Source of the DNA: Euonymus europaeus
Lineage: Eukaryota > Streptophyta > Magnoliopsida > Celastrales > Celastraceae
Reading direction: 5' to 3'
Assembly (NCBI GenBank): GCA_963580455.1
Contig: OY756970.1
Span: forward strand, 9,176,001-9,240,000
DNA: 64,000 bases
In this document: one piece after another, positions 49,570-63,193 of the stretch
How the letters are laid out: every line of letters begins with the position of its first letter
How positions within the stretch are numbered: the stretch's first letter is position 1
The notes under the pieces: generated by a model
Databases searched by the model: none
Seen by the model: only the letters and a program-made list of their open reading frames with translations
Told to the model about the DNA's origin: nothing
Program-made: the position numbers and the translations under genes

Positions 49570-52500
49570 CATCAAAGTTGCTCGGTGTACACTTTTTATT
49601 GTTCTTTTCTGTCAAATTTTACGATTATATGCTTCCTGGATTATTTTGATGCCAAAACCGCAACTTTCTTATGACAAATGGACAAAACCGTTAAAAGCTA
49701 CTTCATAGTGAGAGTTGAGCAATTCCGGACTATCAAAGTTGCTCGGTGTACAATTTTTATTGTTCTTCTATGTCAAATTTTACGAGTATAAGCTTCCTTG
49801 AGTATTTGGATGCAAAAACCGCAACTTTCTTATGACAAATGGACAAAACCGTTTATAGCTCCTCCATAGAGTGAGTTGAACAACTTCGTACTATCAAAGT
49901 TGCTCGGTGTTCACTTTTTATTGTTCTTCTATGTCAAATTTTACGAGTATAAGCTTCCTAGATTATTTCGATGCCAAAACCCGAACTTTCTATGACAAAT
50001 GGACAAAACCGTTTAAAGCTCTTCCGTAGAGTGAGTTGAGCAACTTCGGACTATCAAAGTTGCTCGTTGTACACTTTTTATTGTTCTTCTATGTCAAATT
50101 TTACGAGTATAAGCTTCCTAGATTATTTCGATGCGAAAACACCAACTTTATAAGACAAATAGACAAAAATGTTAAAAGATCCTCCATAGAGATAGTTAAG
50201 GAACTTCGAATCATCAAAGTTGCTCGGTGTACACTTTTTATTGTTCTTCTATGTCAAATTTTACGAGTATAAGCTTCCAAGATTATTTCGATGCCAAAAC
50301 CTCAACATTCGATGACAAATGGACAAAACCGTTTAAAGCTCCTCTATAGAGTGAGTTGAGCAACTTCGGACTATCAAAGTTGCTCGGTGTACACTTTTTA
50401 TTGTTCTTCTATGTCAAATTTTACGAGTATAAGTTTCCTAGATTATTTCGATGCCAAAACCCTAGCTTTCTATGAAAAATGGACAAAATCGTTTAAAGCT
50501 CCTCCATAGAGTGAGTTGAGCAACTTCAGACTATCAAAGTTGCTCGGTGTACACTTTTTATTGTTCTTCTATGTCAAATTTTACGAGTATAGGATTCTTA
50601 TAATATTTCGATGCGATAACACCAACTTTATAAGACAAATGGACAAAAACGTTAAAAGATCCTCCATAGAGATAGTTGAGGAACTTCCAATCATCAAAGT
50701 TGCTCGGTGTACACTTTTTATTGTTCTACTATGTCAAATTTTAGGAGTATAAGCTTCCTAGATTATTTCGATGCCAAAACCCCAACATTCGATGACAAAT
50801 GGACAAAACCGTTTAAAGCTCCTCTGTAGAGTGAGTTGAGCAACTTCGGACTATCAAAGTTGCTCGGTGTACACTTTTATTGTTCTTCTATGTCAAATTT
50901 TACGAGTATAAGCTTCCTAGATTATTTCGATTCCAAAACCCGAACTTTCTATGACAAATGGACAAAACCGTTTAAAGCTCTTCCGTAGAGTGAGTTGAGC
51001 AACCTCGGACTATCAAAGTTGCTCGTTGTACACTTTTTATTGTTCTTCTATGTCAAATTTTACGAGTATAAGCTTCCTAGATTATTTCGATGCGAAAACA
51101 CCAACTTTATAAGACAAATAGACAAAAATGTTAAAAGATCCTCCATAGAGATAGTTAAGGAACTTCGAATCATCAAAGTTGCTCGGTGTGCACTTTTTAT
51201 GGTTCTTCTATGTCAAATTTTACGAGTATAAGCTTCCTAGATTATTTCCATGCCAAAACCCCAACATTTGATGACAAATGGACAAAACCGTTTAAAGCTC
51301 CTCTATAGAGTGAGTTGAGCAACTTCGGACTATCAAAGTTGCTCGGTGTACACTTTTTATTGTTCTTCTATGTCAAATTTTACGAGTATAAGTTTCCTAG
51401 ATTATTTCGATGCCAAAACCCAACTTTCTATGAAAAATGGACAAAATCGTTTAAAGTTCCTCCATAGAGTGAGTTGAGCAACTTCAGACTATCAAAGTTG
51501 CTCGGTGTACACTTTTTATTGTTCTTCTATGTCAAATTTTACGAGTATAAGATTCTTATGATATTTCGATGCGAAAACACCAACTTTATAAGACAAATGG
51601 ACAAAAACGTTAAAAGATCCTCCATAGAGATAGTTGAGGAACTTCCAATCATCAAAGTTGCTCGGTGTACACTTTTTATTGTTCTTTTCTGTCAAATTTT
51701 ACGATTATATGCTTCCTGGATTATTTTGATGCCAAAACCGCAACTTTCTTATGACAAATGGACAAAACCGTTAAAAGCTACTTCATAGTGAGAGTTGAGC
51801 AATTCCGGACTATCAAAGTTGCTCGGTGTACAATTTTTATTGTTCTTCTATGTCAAATTTTACGAGTATAAGCTTCCTTGAGTATTTGGATGCAAAAACC
51901 GCAACTTTCTTATGACAAATGGACAAAACCGTTTATAGCTCCTCCATAGAGTGAGTTGAACAACTTCGTACTATCAAAGTTGCTCGGTGTTCACTTTTTA
52001 TTGTTCTTCTATGTCAAATTTTACGAGTATAAGCTTCCTAGATTATTTCGATGCCAAAACCCGAACTTTCTATGACAAATGGACAAAACCGTTTAAAGCT
52101 CTTCCGTAGAGTGAGTTGAGCAACTTCGGACTATCAAAGTTGCTCGTTGTACACTTTTTATTGTTCTTCTATGTCAAATTTTACGAGTATAAGCTTCCTA
52201 GATTATTTCGATGCGAAAACACCAACTTTATAAGACAAATAGACAAAAATGTTAAAAGATCCTCCATAGAGATAGTTAAGGAACTTCGAATCATCAAAGT
52301 TGCTCGGTGTACACTTTTTATTGTTCTTCTATGTCAAATTTTACGAGTATAAGCTTCCTAGATTATTTCGATGCCAAAACCTCAACATTCGATGACAAAT
52401 GGACAAAACCGTTTAAAGCTCCTCTATAGAGTGAGTTGAGCAACTTCGGACTATCAAAGTTGCTCGGTGTACACTTTTTATTGTTCTTCTATGTCAAATT

Positions 52501-53755
52501 TTACGAGTATAAGTTTCCTAGATTATTTCGATGCCAAAACCCTAGCTTTCTATGAAAAATGGACAAAATCGTTTAAAGCTCCTCCATAGAGTGAGTTGAG
52601 CAACTTCAGACTATCAAAGTTGCTCGGTGTACACTTTTTATTGTTCTTCTATGTCAAATTTTACGAGTATAAGATTCTTATAATATTTCGATGCGATAAC
52701 ACCAACTTTATAAGACAAATGGACAAAAACGTTAAAAGATCCTCCATAGAGATAGTTGAGGAACTTCCAATCATCAAAGTTGCTCGGTGTACACTTTTTA
52801 TTGTTCTACTATGTCAAATTTTAGGAGTATAAGCTTCCTAGATTATTTCGATGCCAAAACCCCAACATTCGATGACAAATGGACAAAACCGTTTAAAGCT
52901 CCTCTGTAGAGTGAGTTGAGCAACTTCGGACTATCAAAGTTGCTCGGTGTACACTTGTATTGTTCTTCTATGTCAAATTTTACGAGTATAAGCTTCCTAG
53001 ATTATTTCGATTCCAAAACCCGAACTTTCTATGACAAATGGACAAAACCGTTTAAAGCTCTTCCGTAGAGTGAGTTGAGCAACCTCGGACTATCAAAGTT
53101 GCTCGTTGTACACTTTTTATTGTTCTTCTATGTCAAATTTTACGAGTATAAGCTTCCTAGATTATTTCGATGCGAAAACACCAACTTTATAAGACAAATA
53201 GACAAAAATGTTAAAAGATCCTCCATAGAGATAGTTAAGGAACTTCGAATCATCAAAGTTGCTCGGTGTGCACTTTTTATGGTTCTTCTATGTCAAATTT
53301 TACGAGTATAAGCTTCCTAGATTATTTCCATGCCAAAACCCCAACATTTGATGACAAATGGACAAAACCGTTTAAAGCTCCTCTGTAGAGTGAGTTGAGC
53401 AACTTCGGACTATCAAAGTTGCTCGGTGTACACTTGTATTGTTCTTCTATGTCAAATTTTACGAGTATAAGTTTCCTAGATTATTTCGATGCCAAAACCC
53501 CACTTTCTATGAAAAATGGACAAAATCGTTTTAAGTTCCTCCATAGAGTGAGTTGAGCAACTTCAGACTATCAAAGTTGCTCGGTGTACACTTTTTATTG
53601 TTCTTCTATGTCAAATTTTACGAGTATAAGATTCTTATGATATTTCGATGCGAAAACACCAACTTTATAAGACAAATGGACAAAAACGTTAAAAGATCCT
53701 CCATAGAGATAGTTGAGGAACTTCCAATCATCAAAGTTGCTCGGTGTACACTTTT
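49570..53755 (+). repeat. 13-monomer tandem duplication, 2080 bp unit, two copies
   Basis: gcttcctggattattttg is at 49631 and 51711, and type-specific blocks at 50036, 50516 and 50995 recur at 52116, 52596 and 53075, all spaced 2080 bp. Private text (cctagctttctatg, gatgcgataacacc, catgccaaaaccccaacatttg) is shared. The match starts near 49570 and ends near 53755. A patch near 53370-53450 does not follow the 2080 bp alignment. Inside the unit a weaker 480 bp (3-monomer) rhythm is visible. Confidence 0.85.
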
Positions 53756-56700
53756 TATTCTTCTTCTATTTCAAATTTTACGAGTATAAGCTTCCTAGAT
53801 TATTTCGATGCCAAAACCCTAACATTCGATGACAAATGGACAAAACCGTTTAAAGCTCCTCTGTAGAGTGAGTTGAGCAACTTCGGACTATCAAAGTTGC
53901 TCGGTGTACACTATTTATTGTTCTTCTATGTCACATTTTACGAGTATAAGCTTCCTAGATAATTTCGATGCCAAAACCCCATTTTTCGATGACAAATGGA
54001 CAAAATCGTTTAAAGCTCCTCTATAGAGTGAGTTGAGCAACTTCGGACTATCAAAGTTGCTCGGTGTACAGTTTTTATTATTCTTCTATGTCAAATTTTA
54101 CGAGTATAAGCTTCTATATTATTTCGATGTGAAAACACCAACTTTATAGGAGAAATGGACAAATCCGTTAAAAGATCCTCAATAGAGATAATTGAGGAAC
54201 TTCGAATCATCAAAGTTGCTCGGTGTACACTTTTTATTGTTCTTTTCTGTCAAATTTTACGATTATATGTTTCCTGGATTATTTTGATGCCAAAACCGCA
54301 ACTTTCTTATGACAAATGGACAAAACCGTTAAAAGCTACTTCATAGTGAGAGTTGAGCAATTCCGGACCATCAATGTTGCTCGGTGTACACTTTTTACTA
54401 TTCTTCTATGTCAAATTTTATGAGTATAAGCTTCCTAGATTATTTCGATGCCAAAACCCGAACTTTCTATGACAAAAGGACAAAACCGTTTAAAGCTCCT
54501 TCGTAGATTGAGTTGAGCAACTTCGGACTATCAAATATGCTCGGTGTACACTTTTTTATTGTTCTTCTATGTCAAATTTTACCAGTATAAGCTTCCTAGA
54601 TAATTTCGATGCCAAAACCCCATTTTTCGATGACAAATGGATAAAATCCTTTAAAGCTGCTCTATAGAGTGAGTTGAGGAACTTCAGACTATCAAAGTTG
54701 CTCGGTGTACACTTTTTATTGTTCTTCTATGTCAAATTTTACAAGTATAAGCTTCCTAGATAATTTTGATGCCAAAACACCAACTTTATAAGACAAATGG
54801 ACAAAAACGTTAAAAGATCCTCAATAGGTTAGTTGAGGAACTTCGAATCATCAAAGTTGCTCGGTGTACACTTTTTATTGTTCTTTTCTGTCAAATTTTA
54901 CGATTATATGATTCCTGGATTATTTTGATGCCAAAACCGCAACTTTCTAACGACAAATGGACAAAACCGTTAAAAGCTACTTCATAGTGAGAGTTGAGCA
55001 ATTACGGACCATCAATATTGCTTGGTGTACACTTTTTATTGTTCTTCTATGTCAAATTTCACGAGCATAAGCTTCCTATATTATTTCGATGCGAAAACAC
55101 CAACTTTATAAGTCAAATGGACAAAAACATTAAAAGATCCTCCATAGAGATAATTGAGGAACTTCCAATCATCAAGGTTGCTCGGTGTACGCTGTTTATC
55201 GTTCTACTATGTCAAATTTCACGAATATAAGCTTCCTAGATTATTTCGATGCCAAAAATCCCAACTTTCTATGACAAATGGACAAAACCGTTTAAAGCTC
55301 CTCTATTGAGTGAGTTGAGCAACTTCGGACTATCAAAGTTGCTCTATGTACACTATTTATTGTTCTTCTATGTAAAATTTTACGAGTATAAGCTTCCTAG
55401 ATTATTTCGATGCCAAAACCCCAACTTTCTATGACAAATGAACAAAACCGTTTAAAGCTCCTCCATAGAGTGAGTTGAGCAACATCGGAGTAACAAAGTT
55501 GCTCGGTGTACACTATTTATTGTTCTTCTATGTCAAATTTTACGAGTATAAGCTTCCCAGATTATTTCGATGCGAAAACACCAACTTTCTAAGAGAAATG
55601 GACAAAAACGTTAAAAGATCCTCCATAGAGATAGTTGAGGAACTTCGAATCATTAAAGTTGCTCGGTGTACACTTTTTATTGTTCTTCTATGTCAAATTT
55701 TACGATTATATGCTTCCTATATTATTTCGATGTGAAAACACCAACTTTATAAGAAAAATGGACAAAAACGTTAAAAGATCCTCAATAGAGTTAGTTGAGG
55801 AACTTCGAATCATCAAAGTTGCTCGGTGTACACTTTTTATTGTTCTTTTCTGTCAAATTTTACGATTATATGATTCCTGGATTATTTTGATGCCAAAACC
55901 GCAACTTTCTAACGACAAATGGACAAAACCGTTAAAAGCTACTTCATAGTGAGAGTTGAGCAATTACGGACCATCAATATTGCTTGGTGTACACTTTTTA
56001 TTGTTCTTCTATGTCAAATTTCACGAGCATAAGCTTCCTATATTATTTCGATGCGAAAACACCAACTTTATAAGTCAAATGGACAAAAACGTTAAAAGAT
56101 CCTCCTCTAGAGATAGTTGAGGAACTTCCAATCATCAAGGTTGTCGGTGTACACTGTTTATTGTTCTACTATGTCAAATTTCACGAGTATAAGCTTCCTA
56201 GATTATTTCGATGCCAAAACCCCAACTTTCTATGACAAATGGACAAAAGCGTTTAAAGCTCCTCTATTGAGTGAGTTGAGCAACTTCGGACTATCAAAGT
56301 TGCTCTGTGTACACTATTTATTGTTCTTCTATGTAAAATTTTACGAGTATAAGCTTCCTAGATTATTTCGATGCCAAAACCCCAACTTTCTATGACAAAT
56401 GAACAAAACCGTTTAAAGCTCCTCCATAGAGTGAGTTGAGCAACTTCGGAGTAACAAAGTTGCTCGGTGTACACTTTTTATTGTTCTTCTATGTCAAATT
56501 TTACGAGTATAAGCATCCTAGATAATTTCGATGCCAAAACCCCATTTTTCGATGACAAATGGACAAAATCATTTAAAGCTCCTCTATAGAGTGAGTTGAG
56601 CAACTACGGACTTTCAAAGTTGCTCGGTGTACACAATTTATTGTTCTTCTATGTAAAATTTTACGAGTATAAGCTTCCTAGATTATTTCGATGCGAAAAC

Positions 56701-57240
56701 ACCAACTTTATAAGACAAATGGACAAAAACGTTAAAAGATCCTCCATAGAGATAGTTGAGGAACTTCGAACTATCAAAGTTGCTCAGTGTACACTTTTTA
56801 TTGTTCTACTATGTCAAATTTTACGAGTATAAGCTTCCTAGATTATTTCGATGCCAAAACCCCAACTTTCTATGACAAATGGACAAAAACGTTAAAAGAT
56901 CCTTCATGGAGATAGTTGAGGAACTTCGAATCATCAAAGTTGCTCGGTGTACACTTTTTATTGTTCTTCTATGTCAAATTTTACGAGTATAAGCTTTCTA
57001 GATTATTTCGATGCCAAAACCCGAACTTTCTATGACAAAAGGACAAAACCGTTTAAAGCTCCTTCGTAGATTGAGTTGAGCAACTTCGGACTATCAAAGT
57101 TGCTCGGTGTACACTTTTTTATTGTTCTTCTATGTCAACTTTTACGAGTATAAGCTTCCTAGATAATTTCGATGCCAAAACCGTAACTTTCTTATGACAA
57201 ATGGACAAAACCGTTTATAGCTCCTCCATAGAGTGAGTTG

Positions 57241-57300
57241 AGGAACTTCCAATCATCAAGGTTGCTCGGTGTACACTGTTTATTGTTCTACTATGTCAAA
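57241..57300 (+). repeat. Unoccupied paralogue of the retrotransposon insertion site
   Basis: The monomer gaggaacttccaatcatcaag gttgctc, then ggtgtacactgtttattg, is continuous here (break point equivalent 57267/57268). The 100 bp to the left match the sequence left of the element (39441-39540). The bases to the right match 46701 onward until the next unit. A second unoccupied copy is at about 61355-61405 (61383/61384). Confidence 0.82.
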
Positions 57301-57539
57301 TTTCACGAGTATAAGCTTCCTAGATAATTTCGATGCCAAAACCCCATTTTTCGATGACAAATGGACAAAATCGTTTAAAGCTCCTCTATAGAGTGAGTTG
57401 AGCAACTTCGGACTATCAAAGTTGCTCGGTGTACAGTTTTTATTGTTCTTCTATGTCAAATTTTACGAGTATAAGTTTCCTAGATTATTTCGATGACAAA
57501 ATCCCAACTTTCTATGAAAAATGGAGAAAATCGTTTAAT

Positions 57540-57600
57540 GCTCCTCTATAGAGTGAGTTGAGCCTATGTCAAATTTTACGAGTATAAGCTTCCTAGATTA
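57540..57600 (+). repeat. Monomer with ~47 bp internal deletion
   Basis: At about 57563 gagtgagttgagc is joined directly to ctatgtcaaattttacg, skipping the stretch from aacttcgg to gttctt present in other units. The next unit also lacks two bases (caaattttcgattatac, 57730-57745). Confidence 0.75.
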
Positions 57601-58949
57601 TTTCGATGCGAAAACACCAACTTTCTAAGAGAAATGGACAAAAACGTTAAAAGATCCTCCATAGAGATAGTTGAGGAACTTCGAATCATCAAAGTTGCTC
57701 GGTGTACACTTTTTATTGTTCTTCTATGTCAAATTTTCGATTATACGCTTCCTATATTATTTCGATGTGAAAACACCAACTTTATAAGACAAATGGACAA
57801 AAACGTTAAAAGATCCTCAATAGAGTTAGTTGAGGAACTTCGAATCATCAAAGTTGCTCGGTGTACACTTTTTATTGTTCTTTTCTGTCAAATTTTACGA
57901 TTATATGATTCCTGGATTATTTTGATGCCAAAACCGCAACTTTCTAACGACAAATGGACAAAACCGTTAAAAGCTACTTCATAGTGAGAGTTGAGCAATT
58001 ACGGACCATCAATATTGCTTGGTGTACACTTTTTATTGTTCTTCTATGTCAAATTTCACGAGCATAAGCTTCCTATATTATTTCGATGCGAAAACACCAA
58101 CTTTATAAGTCAAATGGACAAAAACATTAAAAGATCCTCCATAGAGATAGTTGAGGAACTTCCAATCATCAAGGTTGCTCGGTGTACACTGTTTATTGTT
58201 CTACTATGTCAAATTTCACGAGTATAAGCTTCCTAGATTATTTCGATGCCAAAACCCCAACTTTCTATGACAAATGGACAAAACCGTTTAAAGCTCCTCT
58301 ATTGAGTGAGTTGAGCAACTTCGGACTATCAAAGTTGCTCTGTGTACACTATTTATTGTTCTTCTATGTAAAATTTTACGAGTATAAGCTTCCTAGATTA
58401 TTTCGATGCCAAAACCCCAACTTTCAATGACAAATGAACAAAACCGTTTAAAGCTCCTCCATAGAGTGAGTTGAGCAACTTCGGAGTAACAAAGTTGCTC
58501 GGTGTACACTTTTTATTGTTCTTCTATGTCAAATTTTACGAGTATAAGCATCCTAGATAATTTCGATGCCAAAACCCCATTTTTCGATGACAAATGGACA
58601 AAATCATTTAAAGCTCCTCTATAGAGTGAGTTGAGCAACTACGGACTATCAAAGTTGCTCGGTGTACACAATTTATTGTTCTTCTATATAAAATTTTACG
58701 AGTATAAGCTTCCTAGATTATTTTGATGCGAAAACACCAACTTTATAAGACAAATGGACAAAAACGTTAAAAGATCCTCCATAGAGATAGTTGAGGAACT
58801 TCGAACTATCAAAGTTGCTCGGTGTACACTTTTTATTGTTCTACTATGTCAAATTTTACGAGTATAAGCTTCCTAGATTATTTCGATGCCAAAACCCCAA
58901 CTTTCTATGACAAATGGACAAAAACGTTAAAAGATACTTCATGGAGATA

Positions 58950-60630
58950 GTTGAGCAACTTCGGACTATCAAAGTTGCTCGGTGTACAGTTTTTATTGTT
59001 CTTCTATGTCAAATTTTACGAGTATAAGTTTCCTAGATAATTTCGATGAAAAAATCCCAACTTTCGATGAAAAATGGAGAAAATCGTTTAATGCTCCTCG
59101 ATAGAGAGATTTGAGCAACTTCGGACTATCAAAGTTGCTCGGTGTACACTATTTATTGTTCTTCTATGTCAAATTTTACGAGTATAAGCTTCCTAGATTA
59201 TTTCGATGCGAAAACACCAACTTTCTAAGAGAAATGGACAAAAACGTTAAAAGATCCTCCATAGAGATAGTTGAGGAACTTCGAATCATCAAAGTTGCTC
59301 GGTGTTCACTTTTTATTGTTCTTCTATGTCAAATTTTACGATTATATGCTTCCTATATTATTTCGATGTGAAAATACCAACTTTATAAGACAAATGGACA
59401 AAACCGTTAAAAGATCCTCAATAGAGTTAGTTGAGGAACTTCGAATCATCAAAGTTGCTCGGTGTACACTTTTTATTGTTCTTTTCTGTCAAATTTTACG
59501 ATTATATGATTCCTGGATTATTTTGATGCCAAAACCGCAACTTTCTAACGACAAATGGACAAAACCGTTAAAAGCTACTTCATAGTGAGAGTTGAGCAAT
59601 TACGGACCATCAATATTGCTTGGTGTACACTTTTTATTGTTCTTCTATGTCAAATTTCACGAGCATAAGCTTCCTATATTATTTCGATGCGAAAACACCA
59701 ACTTTATAAGTCAAATGGACAAAAACGTTAAAAGATCCTCCATAGAGATAGTTGAGGAACTTCCAATCATCAAGGTTGCTCGGTGTACACTGTTTATTGT
59801 TCTACTATGTCAAATTTCACGAGTATAAGCTTCCTAGATTATTTCGATGCCAAAACCCCAACTTTCTATGACAAATGGACAAAACCGTTTAAAGCTCCTC
59901 TATTGAGTGAGTTGAGCAACTTCGGACTATCAAAGTTGCTCTGTGTACACTATTTATTGTTCTTCTATGTAAAATTTTACGAGTATAAGCTTCCTAGATT
60001 ATTTCGATGCCAAAACCCCAACTTTCTATGACAAATGAACAAAACCGTTTAAAGCTCCTCCATAGAGTGAGTTGAGCAACTTCGGAGTAACAAAGTTGCT
60101 CGGTGTTCACTTTTTATTGTTATTCTATGTCAAATTTTACGAGTATAAGCTTCCTAGATAATTTCGATGCCAAAACCCCATTTTTCGATGACAAATGGAC
60201 AAAATCGTTTAAAGCTCCTCTATAGAGTGAGTTGAGCAACTACGGACTATCAAAGTTGCTCGGTGCACACAATTTATTGTTCTTCTATGTAAAATTTTAC
60301 GAGTATAAGCTTCCTAGATTATTTCGATGCGAAAACACCAACTTTATAAGACAAATGGACAAAAACGTTAAAAGATCCTCCATAGAGATAGTTGAGGAAC
60401 TTCGAACTATCAAAGTTGCTCGGTGTACACTTTTTATTGTTCTACTATGTCAAATTTTACGAGTATAAGCTTCCTAGATTATTTTGATGCCAAAACCCCA
60501 ACTTTCTATGACAAATGGACAAAAACGTTAAAAGATCCTTCATGGAGATAGTTGAGGAACTTCGAATCATCAAAGTTGCTCGGTGTACACTTTTTATTGT
60601 TCTTCTATGTCAAATTTTACGAGTATAAGC
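58950..60630 (+). repeat. First copy of a 2563 bp-spaced duplication (1.68 kb)
   Basis: It matches 61513-63193 at 2563 bp spacing: corresponding points are 59111/61674, 59592/62155, 59783/62346 and 60232/62795. It shares gatgaaaaaatcccaac, ctcgatagagagatttgag, cggtgttcac and ggtgcacacaattt. The copies are separated by about 0.88 kb of other monomers. Confidence 0.85.
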
Positions 60631-61512
60631 ATCCTAGATAATTTCGATGCCAAAACCCCATTTTTCGATGACAAATGGACAAAATCATTTAAAGCTCCTC
60701 TATAGAGTGAGTTGAGCAACTACGGACTATAAAAGTTGCTCGGTGTACACAATTTATTGTTCTTCTATGTAAAATTTTACGAGTATAAGCTTCCTAGATT
60801 ATTTCGATGCGAAAACACCAACTTTATAAGACAAATGGACAAAAACGTTAAAAGATCCTCCATAGAGATAGTTGAGGAACTTCGAACTATCAAAGTTGCT
60901 CGGTGTACACTTTTTATTGTTCTACTATGTCAAATTTTACGAGTATAAGCTTCCTAGATAATTTCGATGCCAAAACCCCATTTTTCGATGACAAATGGAC
61001 AAAATCGTTTAAAGCTCCTCTATAGAGTGAGTTGAGCAACTTCGGACTATCAAAGTTGCTCGGTGTACACTTTTTATTGTTCTTCTTTTTCAAATTTTAC
61101 GAGTATAAGCTTTCTAGATTATTTCGATGCCAAAACCCGAACTTTCTATGACAAAAGGACAAAACCTTTTAAAGCTCCTTCGTAGATTGAGTTGAGCAAC
61201 TTCGGACTATCAAAGTTGCTCGGTGTACACTTTTTTATTGTTCTTCTATGTCAACTTTTACGAGTATAAGCTTCCTAGATAATTTCGATGCCAAAACCGT
61301 AACTTTCTTATGACAAATGGACAAAACCGTTTATAGCTCCTCCATAGAGTGAGTTGAGGAACTTCCAATCATCAAGGTTGCTCGGTGTACACTGTTTATT
61401 GTTCTACAATGTCAAATTTCACGAGTATAAGCTTCCTAGATAATTTCGATGCCAAAACCCCATTTTTCGATGACAAATGAACAAAACCATTTAACGTTCC
61501 TCCATAGTGTGA

Positions 61513-63193
61513 GTTGAGCAACTTCGGACTATCAAAGTTGCTCGGTGTACAGTTTTTATTGTTCTTCTATGTCAAATTTTACGAGTATAAGTTTCCTAGA
61601 TAATTTCGATGAAAAAATCCCAACTTTCTATGAAAAATGGAGAAAATCGTTTAATGCTCCTCGATAGAGAGATTTGAGCAACTTCGGACTATCAAAGTTG
61701 CTCGGTGTACACTATTTATTGTTCTTCTATGTCAAATTTTACGAGTATAAGCTTCCTAGATTATTTCGATGCGAAAACACCAACTTTCTAAGAGAAATGG
61801 ACAAAAACGTTAAAAGATCCTCCATAGAGATAGTTGAGGAACTTCGAATCATCAAAGTTGCTCGGTGTTCACTTTTTATTGTTCTTCTATGTCAAATTTT
61901 ACGATTATATGCTTCCTATATTATTTCGATGTGAAAATACCAACTTTATAAGACAAATGGACAAAAACGTTAAAAGATCCTCAATAGAGTTAGTTGAGGA
62001 ACTTCGAATCATCAAAGTTGCTCGGTGTACACTTTTTATTGTTCTTTTCTGTCAAATTTTACGATTATATGATTCCTGGATTATTTTGATGCCAAAACCG
62101 CAACTTTCTAACGACAAATGGACAAAACCGTTAAAAGCTACTTCATAGTGAGAGTTGAGCAATTACGGACCATCAATATTGCTTGGTGTACACTTTTTAT
62201 TGTTCTTCTATGTCAAATTTCACGAGCATAAGCTTCCTATATTATTTCGATGCGAAAACACCAACTTTATAAGTCAAATGGACAAAAACGTTAAAAGATC
62301 CTCCATAGAGATAGTTGAGGAACTTCCAATCATCAAGGTTGCTCGGTGTACACTGTTTATTGTTCTACTATGTCAAATTTCACGAGTATAAGCTTCCTAG
62401 ATTATTTCGATGCCAAAACCCCAACTTTCTATGACAAATGGACAAAACCGTTTAAAGCTCCTCTATTGAGTGAGTTGAGCAACTTCGGACTATCAAAGTT
62501 GCTCTGTGTACACTATTTATTGTTCTTCTATGTAAAATTTTACGAGTATAAGCTTCCTAGATTATTTCGATGCCAAAACCCCAACTTTCTATGACAAATG
62601 AACAAAACCGTTTAAAGCTCCTCCATAGAGTGAGTTGAGCAACTTCGGAGTAACAAAGTTGCTCGGTGTTCACTTTTTATTGTTATTCTATGTCAAATTT
62701 TACGAGTATAAGCTTCCTAGATAATTTCGATGCCAAAACCCCATTTTTCGATGACAAATGGACAAAATCGTTTAAAGCTCCTCTATAGAGTGAGTTGAGC
62801 AACTACGGACTATCAAAGTTGCTCGGTGCACACAATTTATTGTTCTTCTATGTAAAATTTTACGAGTATAAGCTTCCTAGATTATTTCGATGCGAAAACA
62901 CCAACTTTATAAGACAAATGGACAAAAACGTTAAAAGATCCTCCATAGAGATAGTTGAGGAACTTCGAACTATCAAAGTTGCTCGGTGTACACTTTTTAT
63001 TGTTCTACTATGTCAAATTTTACGAGTATAAGCTTCCTAGATTATTTTGATGCCAAAACCCCAACTTTCTATGACAAATGGACAAAAACGTTAAAAGATC
63101 CTTCATGGAGATAGTTGAGGAACTTCGAATCATCAAAGTTGCTCGGTGTACACTTTTTATTGTTCTTCTATGTCAAATTTTACGAGTATAAGC
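61513..63193 (+). repeat. Second copy of the 2563 bp-spaced duplication
   Basis: Partner of 58950-60630. It diverges at the right end, where agcttcctagattattt faces agcatcctagataattt in the first copy. Blocks related at 1601 bp spacing (57991/59592) show the same material further left. Confidence 0.85.
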
